Shown piece after piece: positions 1 through 7,284 of a stretch of DNA of 7,372 nt (position 1 is its first letter; each line of letters begins with the position of its first letter). The DNA is taken from positions 1 to 7,372 of the forward strand of contig UQQT01000064.1 in NCBI GenBank assembly GCA_900543395.1, in the 5' to 3' direction. This DNA is from an uncultured Oscillospiraceae bacterium. Its GTDB lineage: Bacteria > Bacillota > Clostridia > Oscillospirales > Acutalibacteraceae. A program made the position numbers and the translations under genes. The notes beneath the pieces were generated by a model. That model was not told where the DNA came from and made no database searches. It saw nothing but the letters and a program-made list of their open reading frames with translations.

Positions 1-156
1 GATATAACAAAACATAACGTGTCTTTAAGGCGTGGTTCAGGTGCTTTATCGACAGCCTGTCTGCGTTCTCGCTCCTTGTTAAACACAGTCATACTTGCAA
101 TCAGATGTAAACTTTTAGACGTTACAGAGTACAAGGGATATAAAAATGCCCGGACC

Positions 157-195
157 GCAAAAAGCTGTTATTGTTTTTTTAGGTACGCTTTTTGC
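157..195 (-). other. 9-bp inverted repeat, possible leader stem-loop
   Basis: On the minus strand GCAAAAAGC (195-187) and GCTTTTTGC (165-157) are exact reverse complements separated by 21 nt that include an A-run. It lies just after the short ORF at 208-255 and before the frame leaving the left edge. The long loop and A/T-rich stem make it weak as a terminator. It could be a structural element of a leader or chance. Confidence 0.22.
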
Positions 196-207
196 TATGA
201 ACAATCC

Positions 208-255
208 TCACCCTCGACGTATAAACATACGCTTCGGCTGATTCATTCCGAACAT
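208..255 (-). CDS. Possible 15-residue leader peptide or chance short ORF
   Basis: The frame ATG to TGA encodes MFGMNQPKRMFIRRG, a basic peptide with three methionines. Upstream on the same strand are AAAGGG (272-267) and AGGA (263-260), both usable as ribosome binding sites, and a promoter-like pair at 277-306. Its TGA overlaps a GTG that opens a further 10-codon frame (179-211). I do not recognise the peptide. The arrangement of promoter, ribosome binding site, tiny basic ORF and stem-loop is what translational or transcriptional attenuation leaders look like, but an ORF this short is easily random. No function is claimed. Confidence 0.2.
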   Translation of the reverse strand: MFGMNQPKRMFIRRG

Positions 256-276
256 TTTTTCCTATTCCCTTTAAAG

Positions 277-306
277 ATAATAGCATGAGACTAACGTGTT
301 TGTGAA
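277..306 (-). promoter_or_regulatory. Candidate sigma-A promoter reading toward the left edge
   Basis: On the minus strand there is TTCACA (306-301, five of six to the -35 consensus), an 18-bp spacer, then TATTAT (282-277, five of six), preceded by TGC, which gives an extended -10. Transcription would start near 270 and run leftward into the short ORF at 208-255. It lies 132 bp past the araC-type stop codon, so it suggests a separate transcription unit. This is inferred from motif match alone. Confidence 0.38.
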
Positions 307-385
307 TAATAACAATGCGTCGGCAATATGAAATTGCGGTTTTCCGAGGGCAAAATCATACTTTAAAATTTTCTGCCTTTACCCC

Positions 386-405
386 GGGAAGACAATGTCT
401 TTCCC
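386..405. other. Stem-loop downstream of the araC-type gene
   Basis: GGGAAGAC and GTCTTTCCC pair as an eight-base-pair stem with one bulged T and a three-base loop. It lies 33 bp beyond the stop of the araC-type gene, where a transcript end is expected. Read on the minus strand it is followed by GGGGTAAAGG and not by a T-run, so it lacks the signature of an intrinsic terminator. It could stabilise a 3' end or be incidental. Confidence 0.25.
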
Positions 406-437
406 TGCATGATTTGTTTACGCTTCAATGTAATAAA

Positions 438-1262
438 TTATTGTTTGCTGTATTTCTTCGGTGTAATTCCGAATTCGTCCGAAAAGGCTTTTGCGAATTT
501 TGACGCGTTTGTATACCCTACGCACAGCGCGGCGTCGAGTATGCTCATGTCCGTTTTCTTTAAAAGCGACGCGGCTTTTTTCATTCTGAGCGTACGCACG
601 TATGACGAAAACGACGTTGAAAATACCGATTTGTACGCGTTTTTTATACCGGTGGGGGACGTGTTGAACATTGCCGACATTTTTTCGAGCGTAATATGCT
701 CGTCCGCGTGGGAGTTTACATACGCGTTTATTTTACACGTAAGCTCTATCTGCGATTTTGAAACGGTATGGCTCACTTTTTCGCTTTTTAATATGTCGAT
801 TCGGCTTAAAAACAGGAACAGTTCGAGCGTTTTTACCTTGAAATAACCCATTTTTATGTTCTCGTCGACATTATAAATTTCCGAGAATATATGCGCCGTG
901 TTTTCGTCCGAACGGGCGATATAGCCGGTTTGGAATTTTTTATAAAGATTTTCGGGATTCACGTTTACGTCCTCAAGAAAGCATGACAGACATTTCGGAG
1001 TTTTTTTGATATCCGCCGTGACTTTTACGCCCGAATATCCGCCCGACGGGAAATATACCGCGCCCGAAATCGGAGGCCCTGCGTACATATCTCCCGCGCA
1101 GAGATAAATAAATCCGTCGTCCGTTAAAAACTCCGCTCTCCCGGATTTACAGTGCCGGATCTCCAAAATTCTGCCCTCGTCCGCAGGCTCAAACGTGTTC
1201 GATTCGTCCTCGAACGTAAGCGTTATTCCGTTGAAAACGCGGGTTAAACTAAGATTTTCCAT
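438..1262 (-). CDS. AraC-family transcriptional regulator of the copA operon
   Basis: This 274-residue protein has the standard AraC layout: a variable N-terminal sensing domain (about 1-165) and a C-terminal DNA-binding domain with two helix-turn-helix units (about 175-274). The second unit carries the family hallmark, with A-LCVGYTN-SKF-KAF-DEFGITPKKY at 244-271. The N-terminal part contains HCKSGRAEF near 37-45, of the type seen in other AraC-type sensors, and a CxxC pair (C91, C94) plus C38 and C55 that could bind a metal; this last point is inference. ATG at 1262 is chosen because it begins four bases after the copA stop. A TTG at 1277 would add five residues and overlap copA but has no suitably spaced ribosome binding site. 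Neither has a strong one, so translational coupling to copA is likely. The target is probably its own operon, though position is the only evidence for this. Confidence 0.93.
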   Translation of the reverse strand: MENLSLTRVFNGITLTFEDESNTFEPADEGRILEIRHCKSGRAEFLTDDGFIYLCAGDMYAGPPISGAVYFPSGGYSGVKVTADIKKTPKCLSCFLEDVNVNPENLYKKFQTGYIARSDENTAHIFSEIYNVDENIKMGYFKVKTLELFLFLSRIDILKSEKVSHTVSKSQIELTCKINAYVNSHADEHITLEKMSAMFNTSPTGIKNAYKSVFSTSFSSYVRTLRMKKAASLLKKTDMSILDAALCVGYTNASKFAKAFSDEFGITPKKYSKQ

Positions 1263-1266
1263 ATTC

Positions 1267-3801
1267 TTATTCTTCAAACCTTACGACGGTGTAATCCTCG
1301 TCCTCGACAGCTTTTTTCATTGCTTCTTTATCGACTTCGGACGAGAGTATTACTTTCGCCGTGCCGTTTTCGTGACTTGCCTCGGCCGATTTTACGCCGT
1401 CAATGCTTTCGAGTGCCTTTTTAACTGTCGCCTCGCAGTGAGCGCACATCATGCCTTCAATATAAATCGTAACGGTTTTTTCTTTGCCGTTCGAATTATT
1501 TGATACCGTAACGGGTTTCGGCTCGTTTTTGTTTTTAATCTTTCTGTCATGTGACGGGTCGTTTATTTTCTTTAAATTCAGTCTTAATGCGTTCGTTACG
1601 ACGCAGAAGCTCGAAAGGCTCATTGCCGCGGCTCCTATCATCGGGTTGAGCGTAAGTCCGAATGCGGCGAAACAGCCTGCGGCGACAGGAATTCCGATGA
1701 CGTTATATATAAACGCCCAGAACAGATTTTCGCGTATATTCGTAAGCGCCGCCCTGCTCAGCCGAAGTGCCGCCGGTACGTCGGTCAGACGGCTTTTCAT
1801 TAAAACCACGTCCGCCGCGTCGATTGCGACATCCGTTCCCGCGCCTATCGCTATGCCCATATCCGCGACGGTAAGGGCGGGCGCGTCGTTTATTCCGTCG
1901 CCGACCATGGCGGTCTTGCCCTGTTTTTTAAGCTCGTTTATAACGTTCGCCTTGCCGTCCGGAAGAACCCCGGCGACAACCTCGTCGATTCCTGCCTGTC
2001 TGCCTATCGCCTTAGCCGTTGATTCGTTGTCTCCCGTGAGCATTACGACTCTGACTCCCATATTTTTAAGCTGTTTTACCGCCTCACGGCTTTCGGGCTT
2101 TATTTCGTCCGCGACGGCTATTATGCCGGTAAGCCTTCCGTTTTCTGCAAACAGCATGGGCGTTTTGCCCTCGTTTGCAAGACTTAACGCTTTTTTCTCC
2201 GCTTCTTTTGAAACGTCTGCGTGTTCCTTTATGAATTTAAGACTTCCGCCGAGTAACGTTCTGCCGTTTGACACAGCCGAAAGTCCGCTGCCCGAGAGAG
2301 CTTTGAAATCGCTTGTTTCGAATTCGGAAACGCCTGACACGTCTCCCTTTTTAACAATCGCTTTTGCAAGCGGGTGTTCGCTTTTTCTTTCGAGCGAATA
2401 CGCCGAGGTGAGAAATTCTTTTTCGTTAAGTCCGTCTGCCGGAATTATATCCGTAACGACAGGCTCGCCGACGGTTACCGTGCCTGTTTTGTCGAGCGCG
2501 ACGATATTTATTTTGCCCGTCTCTTCAAGCGAAACAGCGGTTTTGAAGAGTATTCCGTTCTTTGCGCCGAGTCCGCTGCCGACCATGATCGCGACGGGCG
2601 TTGCGAGTCCGAGCGCGCACGGACAGCTTATGACGAGTACGGAGATTCCGCGCGCCAATGCAAACGGAAATTCGCGTCCGATTAAAAGCCATACTATTGT
2701 CGTAATGACCGCAATTGTTATGACAGCCGGTACGAAAACGCCCGAGACTTTATCGGCGATTTTTGCAATCGGCGCCTTTGTAGCCGCCGCGTCGGATACT
2801 GTTTTTATAATTTTTGAAAGCGCGGTGTCCTCGCCTACGCGTTCGGCACGGCATTTTAAAAATCCCGACCGGTTGACCGTAGCGGCGGAGACCTCATCCC
2901 CCTCCGCCTTATCGACGGGAACGCTCTCGCCCGTCAGAGCCGATTCGTTTACCGCACTGCTTCCGTCGAGCACTATTCCGTCGACGGGTATGCTCTCGCC
3001 GGGGCGGACGACGAATATGTCGCCTTTTTTAACCTGTGAAATCGGAACGGTTTTTTCTTCTCCGTCCTTTATAATAACCGCAGTCTGCGGGGCGAGCTTC
3101 ATAAGACTTTTGAGTGCGTCGGTCGTCTTGCCCTTAGACCTCGCTTCAAGCGTTTTTCCGACGGTGATAAGAGTCAGAATCATCGCCGCGGACTCGAAAT
3201 AGAACTCGTCCATGTATTTCATGACAAGCTCCGGATTGCCCGCCGTCTGCGCCGAGGTCATCTGAAACAGCGCGTAAACGCTCCATAAAAACGAAGCGGA
3301 CGAGCCGAGCGCGACGAGCGTATCCATGTTCGGCGAGCGGTGAATCAAAGCCTTGAATCCGCTTATAAAGAATTTCTGATTTATAACCATGATAACCGCC
3401 GACAGCAGAAGCTGTACAAGCCCCATTGCGACGTGGTTGCCGTCAAAGAACGACGGGAGAGGCAAGCCCCACATCATGTGCCCCATTGAAAAATACATCA
3501 GTATTATAAGAAATACCGCCGAAGCGATAAGCCGTTTGATAAGACGCGGAGTCTCGGTATCTTTAAGCCCGTCGGGCTGTGAAGCCGTATCTTTTTCTTC
3601 TCCCTTGAGCGAAGCTGCGTAGCCGGCTTTCTTCACCGCGTCGATAACCGCCGAAGAGTCCGCCGTACCCTCGACGCCCATTGAATTCGTCAAAAGACTG
3701 ACCGCGCACGAAGTTACTCCGTCCACGCCGTTTACAGCCTTTTCGACCCTCGCGGCACATGCGGCACAGCTCATGCCCGTGACGTTATATTGCGTTGCCA
3801 T
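1267..3801 (-). CDS. copA: Cu+-exporting P1B-type ATPase with N- and C-terminal HMA domains
   Basis: This membrane pump couples ATP hydrolysis to export of Cu+ from the cytosol. An N-terminal HMA domain (about 4-68) has GMSCAAC at 9-15. Eight membrane helices follow, at about 90-110, 123-148, 159-179, 201-220, 352-375, 380-410, 691-712 and 718-741. The actuator domain carries TGES (290-293); the metal site is CPC (393-395) with Y699-N700 in helix 7 and MSLSS (727-731) in helix 8, the set that marks Cu+ pumps (P1B-1). Catalytic motifs are DKTG (437-440, phosphorylated D437), SEHP (474-477), the GSG loop (504-506), TGDN (589-592) and GDGINDAP (634-641). After a charged, Asn-rich linker (about 742-775) there is a second HMA domain with GMMCAHC (783-789). 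Carrying an HMA domain at the C-terminal end is less common than two in tandem at the N-terminus. All key residues are present, so the pump should be active. Ag+ is a likely second substrate. Confidence 0.97.
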   Translation of the reverse strand: MATQYNVTGMSCAACAARVEKAVNGVDGVTSCAVSLLTNSMGVEGTADSSAVIDAVKKAGYAASLKGEEKDTASQPDGLKDTETPRLIKRLIASAVFLIILMYFSMGHMMWGLPLPSFFDGNHVAMGLVQLLLSAVIMVINQKFFISGFKALIHRSPNMDTLVALGSSASFLWSVYALFQMTSAQTAGNPELVMKYMDEFYFESAAMILTLITVGKTLEARSKGKTTDALKSLMKLAPQTAVIIKDGEEKTVPISQVKKGDIFVVRPGESIPVDGIVLDGSSAVNESALTGESVPVDKAEGDEVSAATVNRSGFLKCRAERVGEDTALSKIIKTVSDAAATKAPIAKIADKVSGVFVPAVITIAVITTIVWLLIGREFPFALARGISVLVISCPCALGLATPVAIMVGSGLGAKNGILFKTAVSLEETGKINIVALDKTGTVTVGEPVVTDIIPADGLNEKEFLTSAYSLERKSEHPLAKAIVKKGDVSGVSEFETSDFKALSGSGLSAVSNGRTLLGGSLKFIKEHADVSKEAEKKALSLANEGKTPMLFAENGRLTGIIAVADEIKPESREAVKQLKNMGVRVVMLTGDNESTAKAIGRQAGIDEVVAGVLPDGKANVINELKKQGKTAMVGDGINDAPALTVADMGIAIGAGTDVAIDAADVVLMKSRLTDVPAALRLSRAALTNIRENLFWAFIYNVIGIPVAAGCFAAFGLTLNPMIGAAAMSLSSFCVVTNALRLNLKKINDPSHDRKIKNKNEPKPVTVSNNSNGKEKTVTIYIEGMMCAHCEATVKKALESIDGVKSAEASHENGTAKVILSSEVDKEAMKKAVEDEDYTVVRFEE

Positions 3802-3807
3802 TTAAAA

Positions 3808-3813
3808 CACCTC
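3808..3813 (-). promoter_or_regulatory. Ribosome binding site of copA
   Basis: GAGGTG on the minus strand lies six bases before the ATG at 3801, a near-ideal Shine-Dalgarno sequence and spacing that fixes the copA start. Confidence 0.85.
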
Positions 3814-3827
3814 GATGATGAGTTAGC

Positions 3828-3845
3828 AGAAACTAATTGATTTCT
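3828..3845. promoter_or_regulatory. Candidate operator dyad at the copA transcription start
   Basis: AGAAACTAATTGATTTCT is an imperfect palindrome with 14 of 18 positions symmetric and perfect five-base outer arms (AGAAA/TTTCT). It begins about two bases downstream of the predicted copA transcription start, where a bound repressor would block initiation. It overlaps a second small dyad, TTAG-N6-CTAA (3823-3836). It does not match the GC-rich CsoR operator or the CopY box as I know them. Functional assignment is inference. Confidence 0.3.
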
Positions 3846-3853
3846 CAATATTT

Positions 3854-3882
3854 ATATTAGGATAAAAAATACATTTTGTCAA
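3854..3882 (-). promoter_or_regulatory. Sigma-A promoter of the copA-araC operon
   Basis: On the minus strand TTGACA (3882-3877) is an exact -35 element, followed by a 17-bp spacer and TAATAT (3859-3854), five of six to the -10 consensus. The predicted start is near 3847, giving a leader of about 46 nt before the copA ATG. Such a strong core promoter usually needs repression to be inducible. Confidence 0.85.
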
Positions 3883-3909
3883 TGCATAGAATTTATATAT
3901 GTTTTATTT

Positions 3910-3929
3910 AAATGAATTCTTTTTCATTT
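3910..3929. promoter_or_regulatory. Perfect 7-bp dyad upstream of the copA promoter
   Basis: AAATGAA (3910-3916) and TTCATTT (3923-3929) are exact reverse complements separated by six bases. The dyad is centred about 73 bp upstream of the predicted copA start, a usual position for an activator site, and about 130 bp before the divergent glycosyltransferase start. It could be a regulator site, or a chance dyad in AT-rich DNA. Confidence 0.32.
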
Positions 3930-4036
3930 GAATTACATAAAAAACCGAGCCGATTCATATTTATAAATGGAATAAACTGCGCCGTCCGATTTACGTTTAA
4001 AACAGTACCGTCAGGGAAAAATCACATGGTACGGAT

Positions 4037-4041
4037 GGAGG
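4037..4041 (+). promoter_or_regulatory. Ribosome binding site of the large glycosyltransferase
   Basis: GGAGG lies nine bases before the ATG at 4051 and supports that start over the in-frame ATG at 4138, which has only an A-rich stretch upstream. No convincing plus-strand promoter could be picked out between 3860 and 4036. Confidence 0.8.
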
Positions 4042-4050
4042 AAAAGGAAT

Positions 4051-7000
4051 ATGAAAAGACCCGATTTTTTAAACGGAATAAAGGCATTTATATCCTCGTT
4101 TAACTCACACGGCGAAGAGAAAAAAGAGAAAATTAATATGCCCGTAAAGTCCGAAACGGAGCGTTTTAAGCCGTTTTGTATCGATAATGGTGTCGATACG
4201 CTTAAAAAACTTAAAATTGCGCTTATCGCCGATTCGTTTACGTATCAGGCTTTTTCGTACGAATGTAATGTCTGCGAGCTTACTTCGTCTAACTGGAAGG
4301 AAGAAATCGAAAGCTTCGCTCCTCACCTCCTGTTTATCGAATCGGCGTGGAGGGGAAAGGACTCGTCGTGGTTTAGGAAGATAGACAGGTACAGTGCGGA
4401 GATAAACGATTTATGTCTTTACTGCAAAAGGAAAAAAATTCCCGTTGTGTTCTGGAATAAAGAAGACCCCGTTTATACCGACAGTTTTATGATAACCGCT
4501 TCTTACGCGGATTATGTGTTTACGACCGACACCGACTGCATAAGCGAGTATAAGACGCGTCTTAATCACGGCAGGGTTTATCATCTGCATTTTGCCGCTC
4601 AGCCTGCCGTGCATAACCCGATAGAAAAATACGACCGCAAGCCTAAATTCTGTTTTGCGGGCGCGTATTATCACAAATACGAATCGCGTTCGCGCGTTTT
4701 TGATTCGTTCGCGGACGTGTTCAAAATCGGCGGAGGCTTCGACATATACGACAGAAATTATAAATCGGCTCTGCCCGAACACCGTTTCCCGAAAAAATAC
4801 GACGGCGATATCGTCGGAAAACTGTCCCCGGACAAAATCGATATAGCGTACAAGGGATATATGTGCGGGGTCAATATGAATTCGATAAGCTCGTCGCAGT
4901 CGATGTTCGCCCGCAGAGTTTTCGAAATGCTCGCCTCGAATACCGTCACGGTCGGCAATTATTCGAGAGGTCTTGTAAATTATTTCGGCGAACTGACAAT
5001 CTGCACGGACAGTGCCGAATTCATGGTTTCGAATTTAAAAAAATACGTATCGTCCCCGGAGGTTTACAGAAAATACAGGCTCGCGGGACTCAGAGCCGTT
5101 TTGAGCGAACATCTTTACGAGGACAGGCTTTCGTACGTGTGCGAAAAGGTTTTTAATAAGAGTCTTAAAAAAGAAAGCGAAACGGTAACGGTATATTCGA
5201 ACGTAAAAAATTCGGACGAAGCCGATCGGGTCAACCGGATGTTTGAACGACAGAGCTATAAAAACAAACGGCTTGTATTTATTTCGAACGACGGAAAAAT
5301 CAATACGGATAAAACGGACGGTTTTTCGGCGTATTTCTGCCCCGGCGACTATTACGGAGAAAACTATCTGCTCGATTTAATGCTGACTCTTCGCTATTAT
5401 CCCGCCAACGGAGTCGGCAAGGGGACGTATTATTCGTGCGAAAACGGGGAAATCAGACTGAAAACGGACGGTAAATCGTATTTTTATATAAAGAAGATTA
5501 CGCTTCGGCGAAGCGTTGTAAAGTCGAATCTGCTCTTAAATTCCGATATAGGCGAAAATTTTGAAATCGAATGCGGGGGACTGTTTTCTTCAGACGAATT
5601 CAATTACTGCGAAAATTTCCTTTATGACGAGTGCCGGGAGTGCGACGATATTTTTATCCCCGATAAGGGTATCGAATTTAATAAAATAATCGGGTTCTCG
5701 GAACATATAAAGCCTGTGCTTCCCGACCCGGACGCACTCGATTTTGACCTTTCTTCCCTCCCGTCCGCACAGACGGGGGGAGGACGCGTGAGTCTTTTTC
5801 CCGAGGGCAGGAACCTTGTTATAAGCAGTACGCTCAACGAGAATTCGCACGACTACGTTTATATTAAGAAAACCCGTTTCGAGGCTCGGAAATATCTTTT
5901 CGACGGCGTTCTTCCCGTGTTTTTTGCGGGCGGGGGAAACCTCGATCTTATATGCGTCGTCGTGTGCTTTGATTCGTCGGGCGAAAAGACGGGCGCGCTC
6001 TTTCCTCATCTTAACAGGTACGAAAAACTGACGCTGCCCGATTCGACGGTACTGTGCGAAATCGGTTTTCGTCCCAAAGGCCCCGGCAGGGCGGAAATTA
6101 CGAAAATAACCGTCGGAGGCAGGAACGTAAACGACATAAACGTAAATCTTATCCCGCGTTCGGATTCGCTCGTTATATGCCGGGGCTACCCGTCGTATTC
6201 GGATATATATAAATATATGTTCGTGCATACGAGAGTCAAGGGAATGAAGAACAGGGGGGTCGTTTTGGATACTGCGGTCGTGTCGGATATTAAGAAAACC
6301 TCGTATAGGGAATACGACGGCATAAACGTGTGCGAGACGAACTTCGAGGGACTCGAAAGTCTCGTAAAATCGGGGGTAAACCGCGTTTTCGTACACTTCA
6401 TCGATTTATATATGTGGAACTCGCTCAAACCGCTTCTGCCGAATGTCGATACGTATATTTTCGCCCATGGAGCCGATATTCAGCCGTGGTACAGGCGAAG
6501 CTACAACTACGTGACAGCCGAGGAAATAAAGGAAGCTAAATTATCGTTCGAAAAAAAAGAGCGTATGTGGCGCGAGGTCTACGCGGAATCGTCGAGGCGG
6601 AATATTAAGTTTATATTTGTCTCAGAATATCTGAAGCGGACGGTAAGCGAGGATTACGGTTTCGAATTCGACGAAAAAAACAGTCTCGTAATCCACAACT
6701 GTATAGATACGGAATTGTTTTCATACGAAAAAAAGTCCGCAAGTCAGCGGTTTAATATATTGTCCGTAAAGTCGTTCGCCAACAAAAATTACGCCAACGA
6801 CATTTCGGCAAAGGCTATAGCCGAGCTTTCGAAATATCCCGAATTTAAAAGGATGAAGTTCGATATTTACGGCGAGGGCGCACGGTTTAAAGAGGATACA
6901 AAATCGCTTAAGCGGTTTAAAAACGTGAATTTATGCGAGCGGTATCTTACGCCGGCGGAGATTGCAAAGGAGCACAAAACGCACGGGATATTTTTATGCA

Positions 7001-7284
7001 CGACGAGAATGGACACGCAGGGCGTTTCGCGCGACGAGGCAATGTCGTCGGGGCTTGTGCCGGTTACAAACCTTGTCGCGGCAGTCGGAGAGTTTACGGA
7101 CGAAACATGCGCCGTGCTTGCGGGAAACGAGGATTACAAAGGAATCGCACGCGGAATACTGCGGCTTGTCAGAAATCCCGCGCTGTTTCTTAAAATGTCC
7201 GAAAACGCGGCGAAAAGAGTAAGACGGCAAAGCTCGGCGGATATCGTGCTCGAAAGGGAAATAGGGCTGACCGGGGAAAAATAA
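4051..7284 (+). CDS. Multi-module glycosyltransferase: CgeB/DUF3880, degenerate GT2-like, beta-sandwich, GT4
   Basis: This 1077-residue protein has no signal peptide or membrane helix and is probably cytosolic. Residues about 54-376 match the CgeB/DUF3880 GT-B type: KIALIADSFTYQAF (54-67), FIESAWRGKD (95-104), FWNKEDPVYTD (134-144), FAGAYYHKY (202-210), and MFARRVFEMLASN with NYSRG (285-307). Residues about 378-525 resemble the GT2-like module that often follows it, but about 30 residues are missing and the acidic metal-binding run is reduced to CPGDYYG (430-436). Residues about 580-692, with DYVYIKK and GFRPKGPGRAEI, look like a beta-sandwich, possibly carbohydrate-binding. Residues about 705-1072 are GT4: RGYPSYSDIYKYMFVHTRVK (711-730), FIFVSEYLK, IHNCIDTELF, and DTQGVSRDEAMSSG (988-1001), whose D995/E996 lie in the sugar-nucleotide site. 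It probably transfers sugars to a cell-surface or spore glycan; donor and acceptor cannot be read from sequence. It stands alone here and is divergent from copA. Confidence 0.9.
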   Translation: MKRPDFLNGIKAFISSFNSHGEEKKEKINMPVKSETERFKPFCIDNGVDTLKKLKIALIADSFTYQAFSYECNVCELTSSNWKEEIESFAPHLLFIESAWRGKDSSWFRKIDRYSAEINDLCLYCKRKKIPVVFWNKEDPVYTDSFMITASYADYVFTTDTDCISEYKTRLNHGRVYHLHFAAQPAVHNPIEKYDRKPKFCFAGAYYHKYESRSRVFDSFADVFKIGGGFDIYDRNYKSALPEHRFPKKYDGDIVGKLSPDKIDIAYKGYMCGVNMNSISSSQSMFARRVFEMLASNTVTVGNYSRGLVNYFGELTICTDSAEFMVSNLKKYVSSPEVYRKYRLAGLRAVLSEHLYEDRLSYVCEKVFNKSLKKESETVTVYSNVKNSDEADRVNRMFERQSYKNKRLVFISNDGKINTDKTDGFSAYFCPGDYYGENYLLDLMLTLRYYPANGVGKGTYYSCENGEIRLKTDGKSYFYIKKITLRRSVVKSNLLLNSDIGENFEIECGGLFSSDEFNYCENFLYDECRECDDIFIPDKGIEFNKIIGFSEHIKPVLPDPDALDFDLSSLPSAQTGGGRVSLFPEGRNLVISSTLNENSHDYVYIKKTRFEARKYLFDGVLPVFFAGGGNLDLICVVVCFDSSGEKTGALFPHLNRYEKLTLPDSTVLCEIGFRPKGPGRAEITKITVGGRNVNDINVNLIPRSDSLVICRGYPSYSDIYKYMFVHTRVKGMKNRGVVLDTAVVSDIKKTSYREYDGINVCETNFEGLESLVKSGVNRVFVHFIDLYMWNSLKPLLPNVDTYIFAHGADIQPWYRRSYNYVTAEEIKEAKLSFEKKERMWREVYAESSRRNIKFIFVSEYLKRTVSEDYGFEFDEKNSLVIHNCIDTELFSYEKKSASQRFNILSVKSFANKNYANDISAKAIAELSKYPEFKRMKFDIYGEGARFKEDTKSLKRFKNVNLCERYLTPAEIAKEHKTHGIFLCTTRMDTQGVSRDEAMSSGLVPVTNLVAAVGEFTDETCAVLAGNEDYKGIARGILRLVRNPALFLKMSENAAKRVRRQSSADIVLEREIGLTGEK

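Larger units (their letters stand above)
1..437. other. Region without a confident gene, leader-like on the minus strand
   Basis: No complete protein with recognisable family features is encoded on either strand here. On the minus strand, downstream of the araC-type gene, there is a promoter-like pair (277-306), a 15-codon ORF (208-255), a 9-bp inverted repeat with a 21-nt loop (157-195), and an open frame beginning with ATG at 92 that runs off the left edge (it would start MTVFNKERERRQAVDKAPEP). That frame lacks a Shine-Dalgarno sequence before its ATG and I do not recognise the peptide, so it is not called as a gene. The plus-strand frame at 19-288 is rich in Arg, Ser and Cys and looks like a chance reading. 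No tRNA, rRNA or CRISPR pattern was seen. Confidence 0.6.

Noticed and set aside
19..288. Plus-strand open frame of 89 codons at the left edge
   Set aside because: GTG start without a ribosome binding site, odd Arg/Ser/Cys-rich composition, no recognisable domain, and antisense to the leader-like elements.
1260..1277. TTG start of the araC-type gene at 1277
   Set aside because: It would overlap copA by 11 bases and has AAGG only one base upstream, too close to act as a ribosome binding site. The ATG at 1262 fits a coupled start better.
1484..3202. Long plus-strand open frame of 572 codons
   Set aside because: It lies fully antisense to copA, whose catalytic motifs are all intact. The product is rich in Ser, Ala, Pro and Thr with no recognisable domain, as expected of a mirror frame.
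3870..3882. CopY-type cop box over the copA -35 element (GACAAAATGTA)
   Set aside because: The cop box is TACA-N2-TGTA. Here the ACA and TGT half-sites are separated by three bases, and no CopY is encoded nearby. The match is explained by the -35 element itself.
3923..3968. Plus-strand promoter for the glycosyltransferase (TTGAAT with a TATAAA downstream)
   Set aside because: The spacing between these elements is far from 16-18 bp, and no alternative pair in the intergenic region was convincing.
3912..4103. Plus-strand open frame of 63 codons upstream of the glycosyltransferase
   Set aside because: It has no Shine-Dalgarno sequence, overlaps the glycosyltransferase start in another frame and covers the intergenic region with its candidate dyad.
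5590..6396. Minus-strand open frame of 268 codons
   Set aside because: It is antisense to the glycosyltransferase, rich in Arg, Val and Tyr without any family motif. The plus-strand frame there continues the beta-sandwich and GT4 modules.
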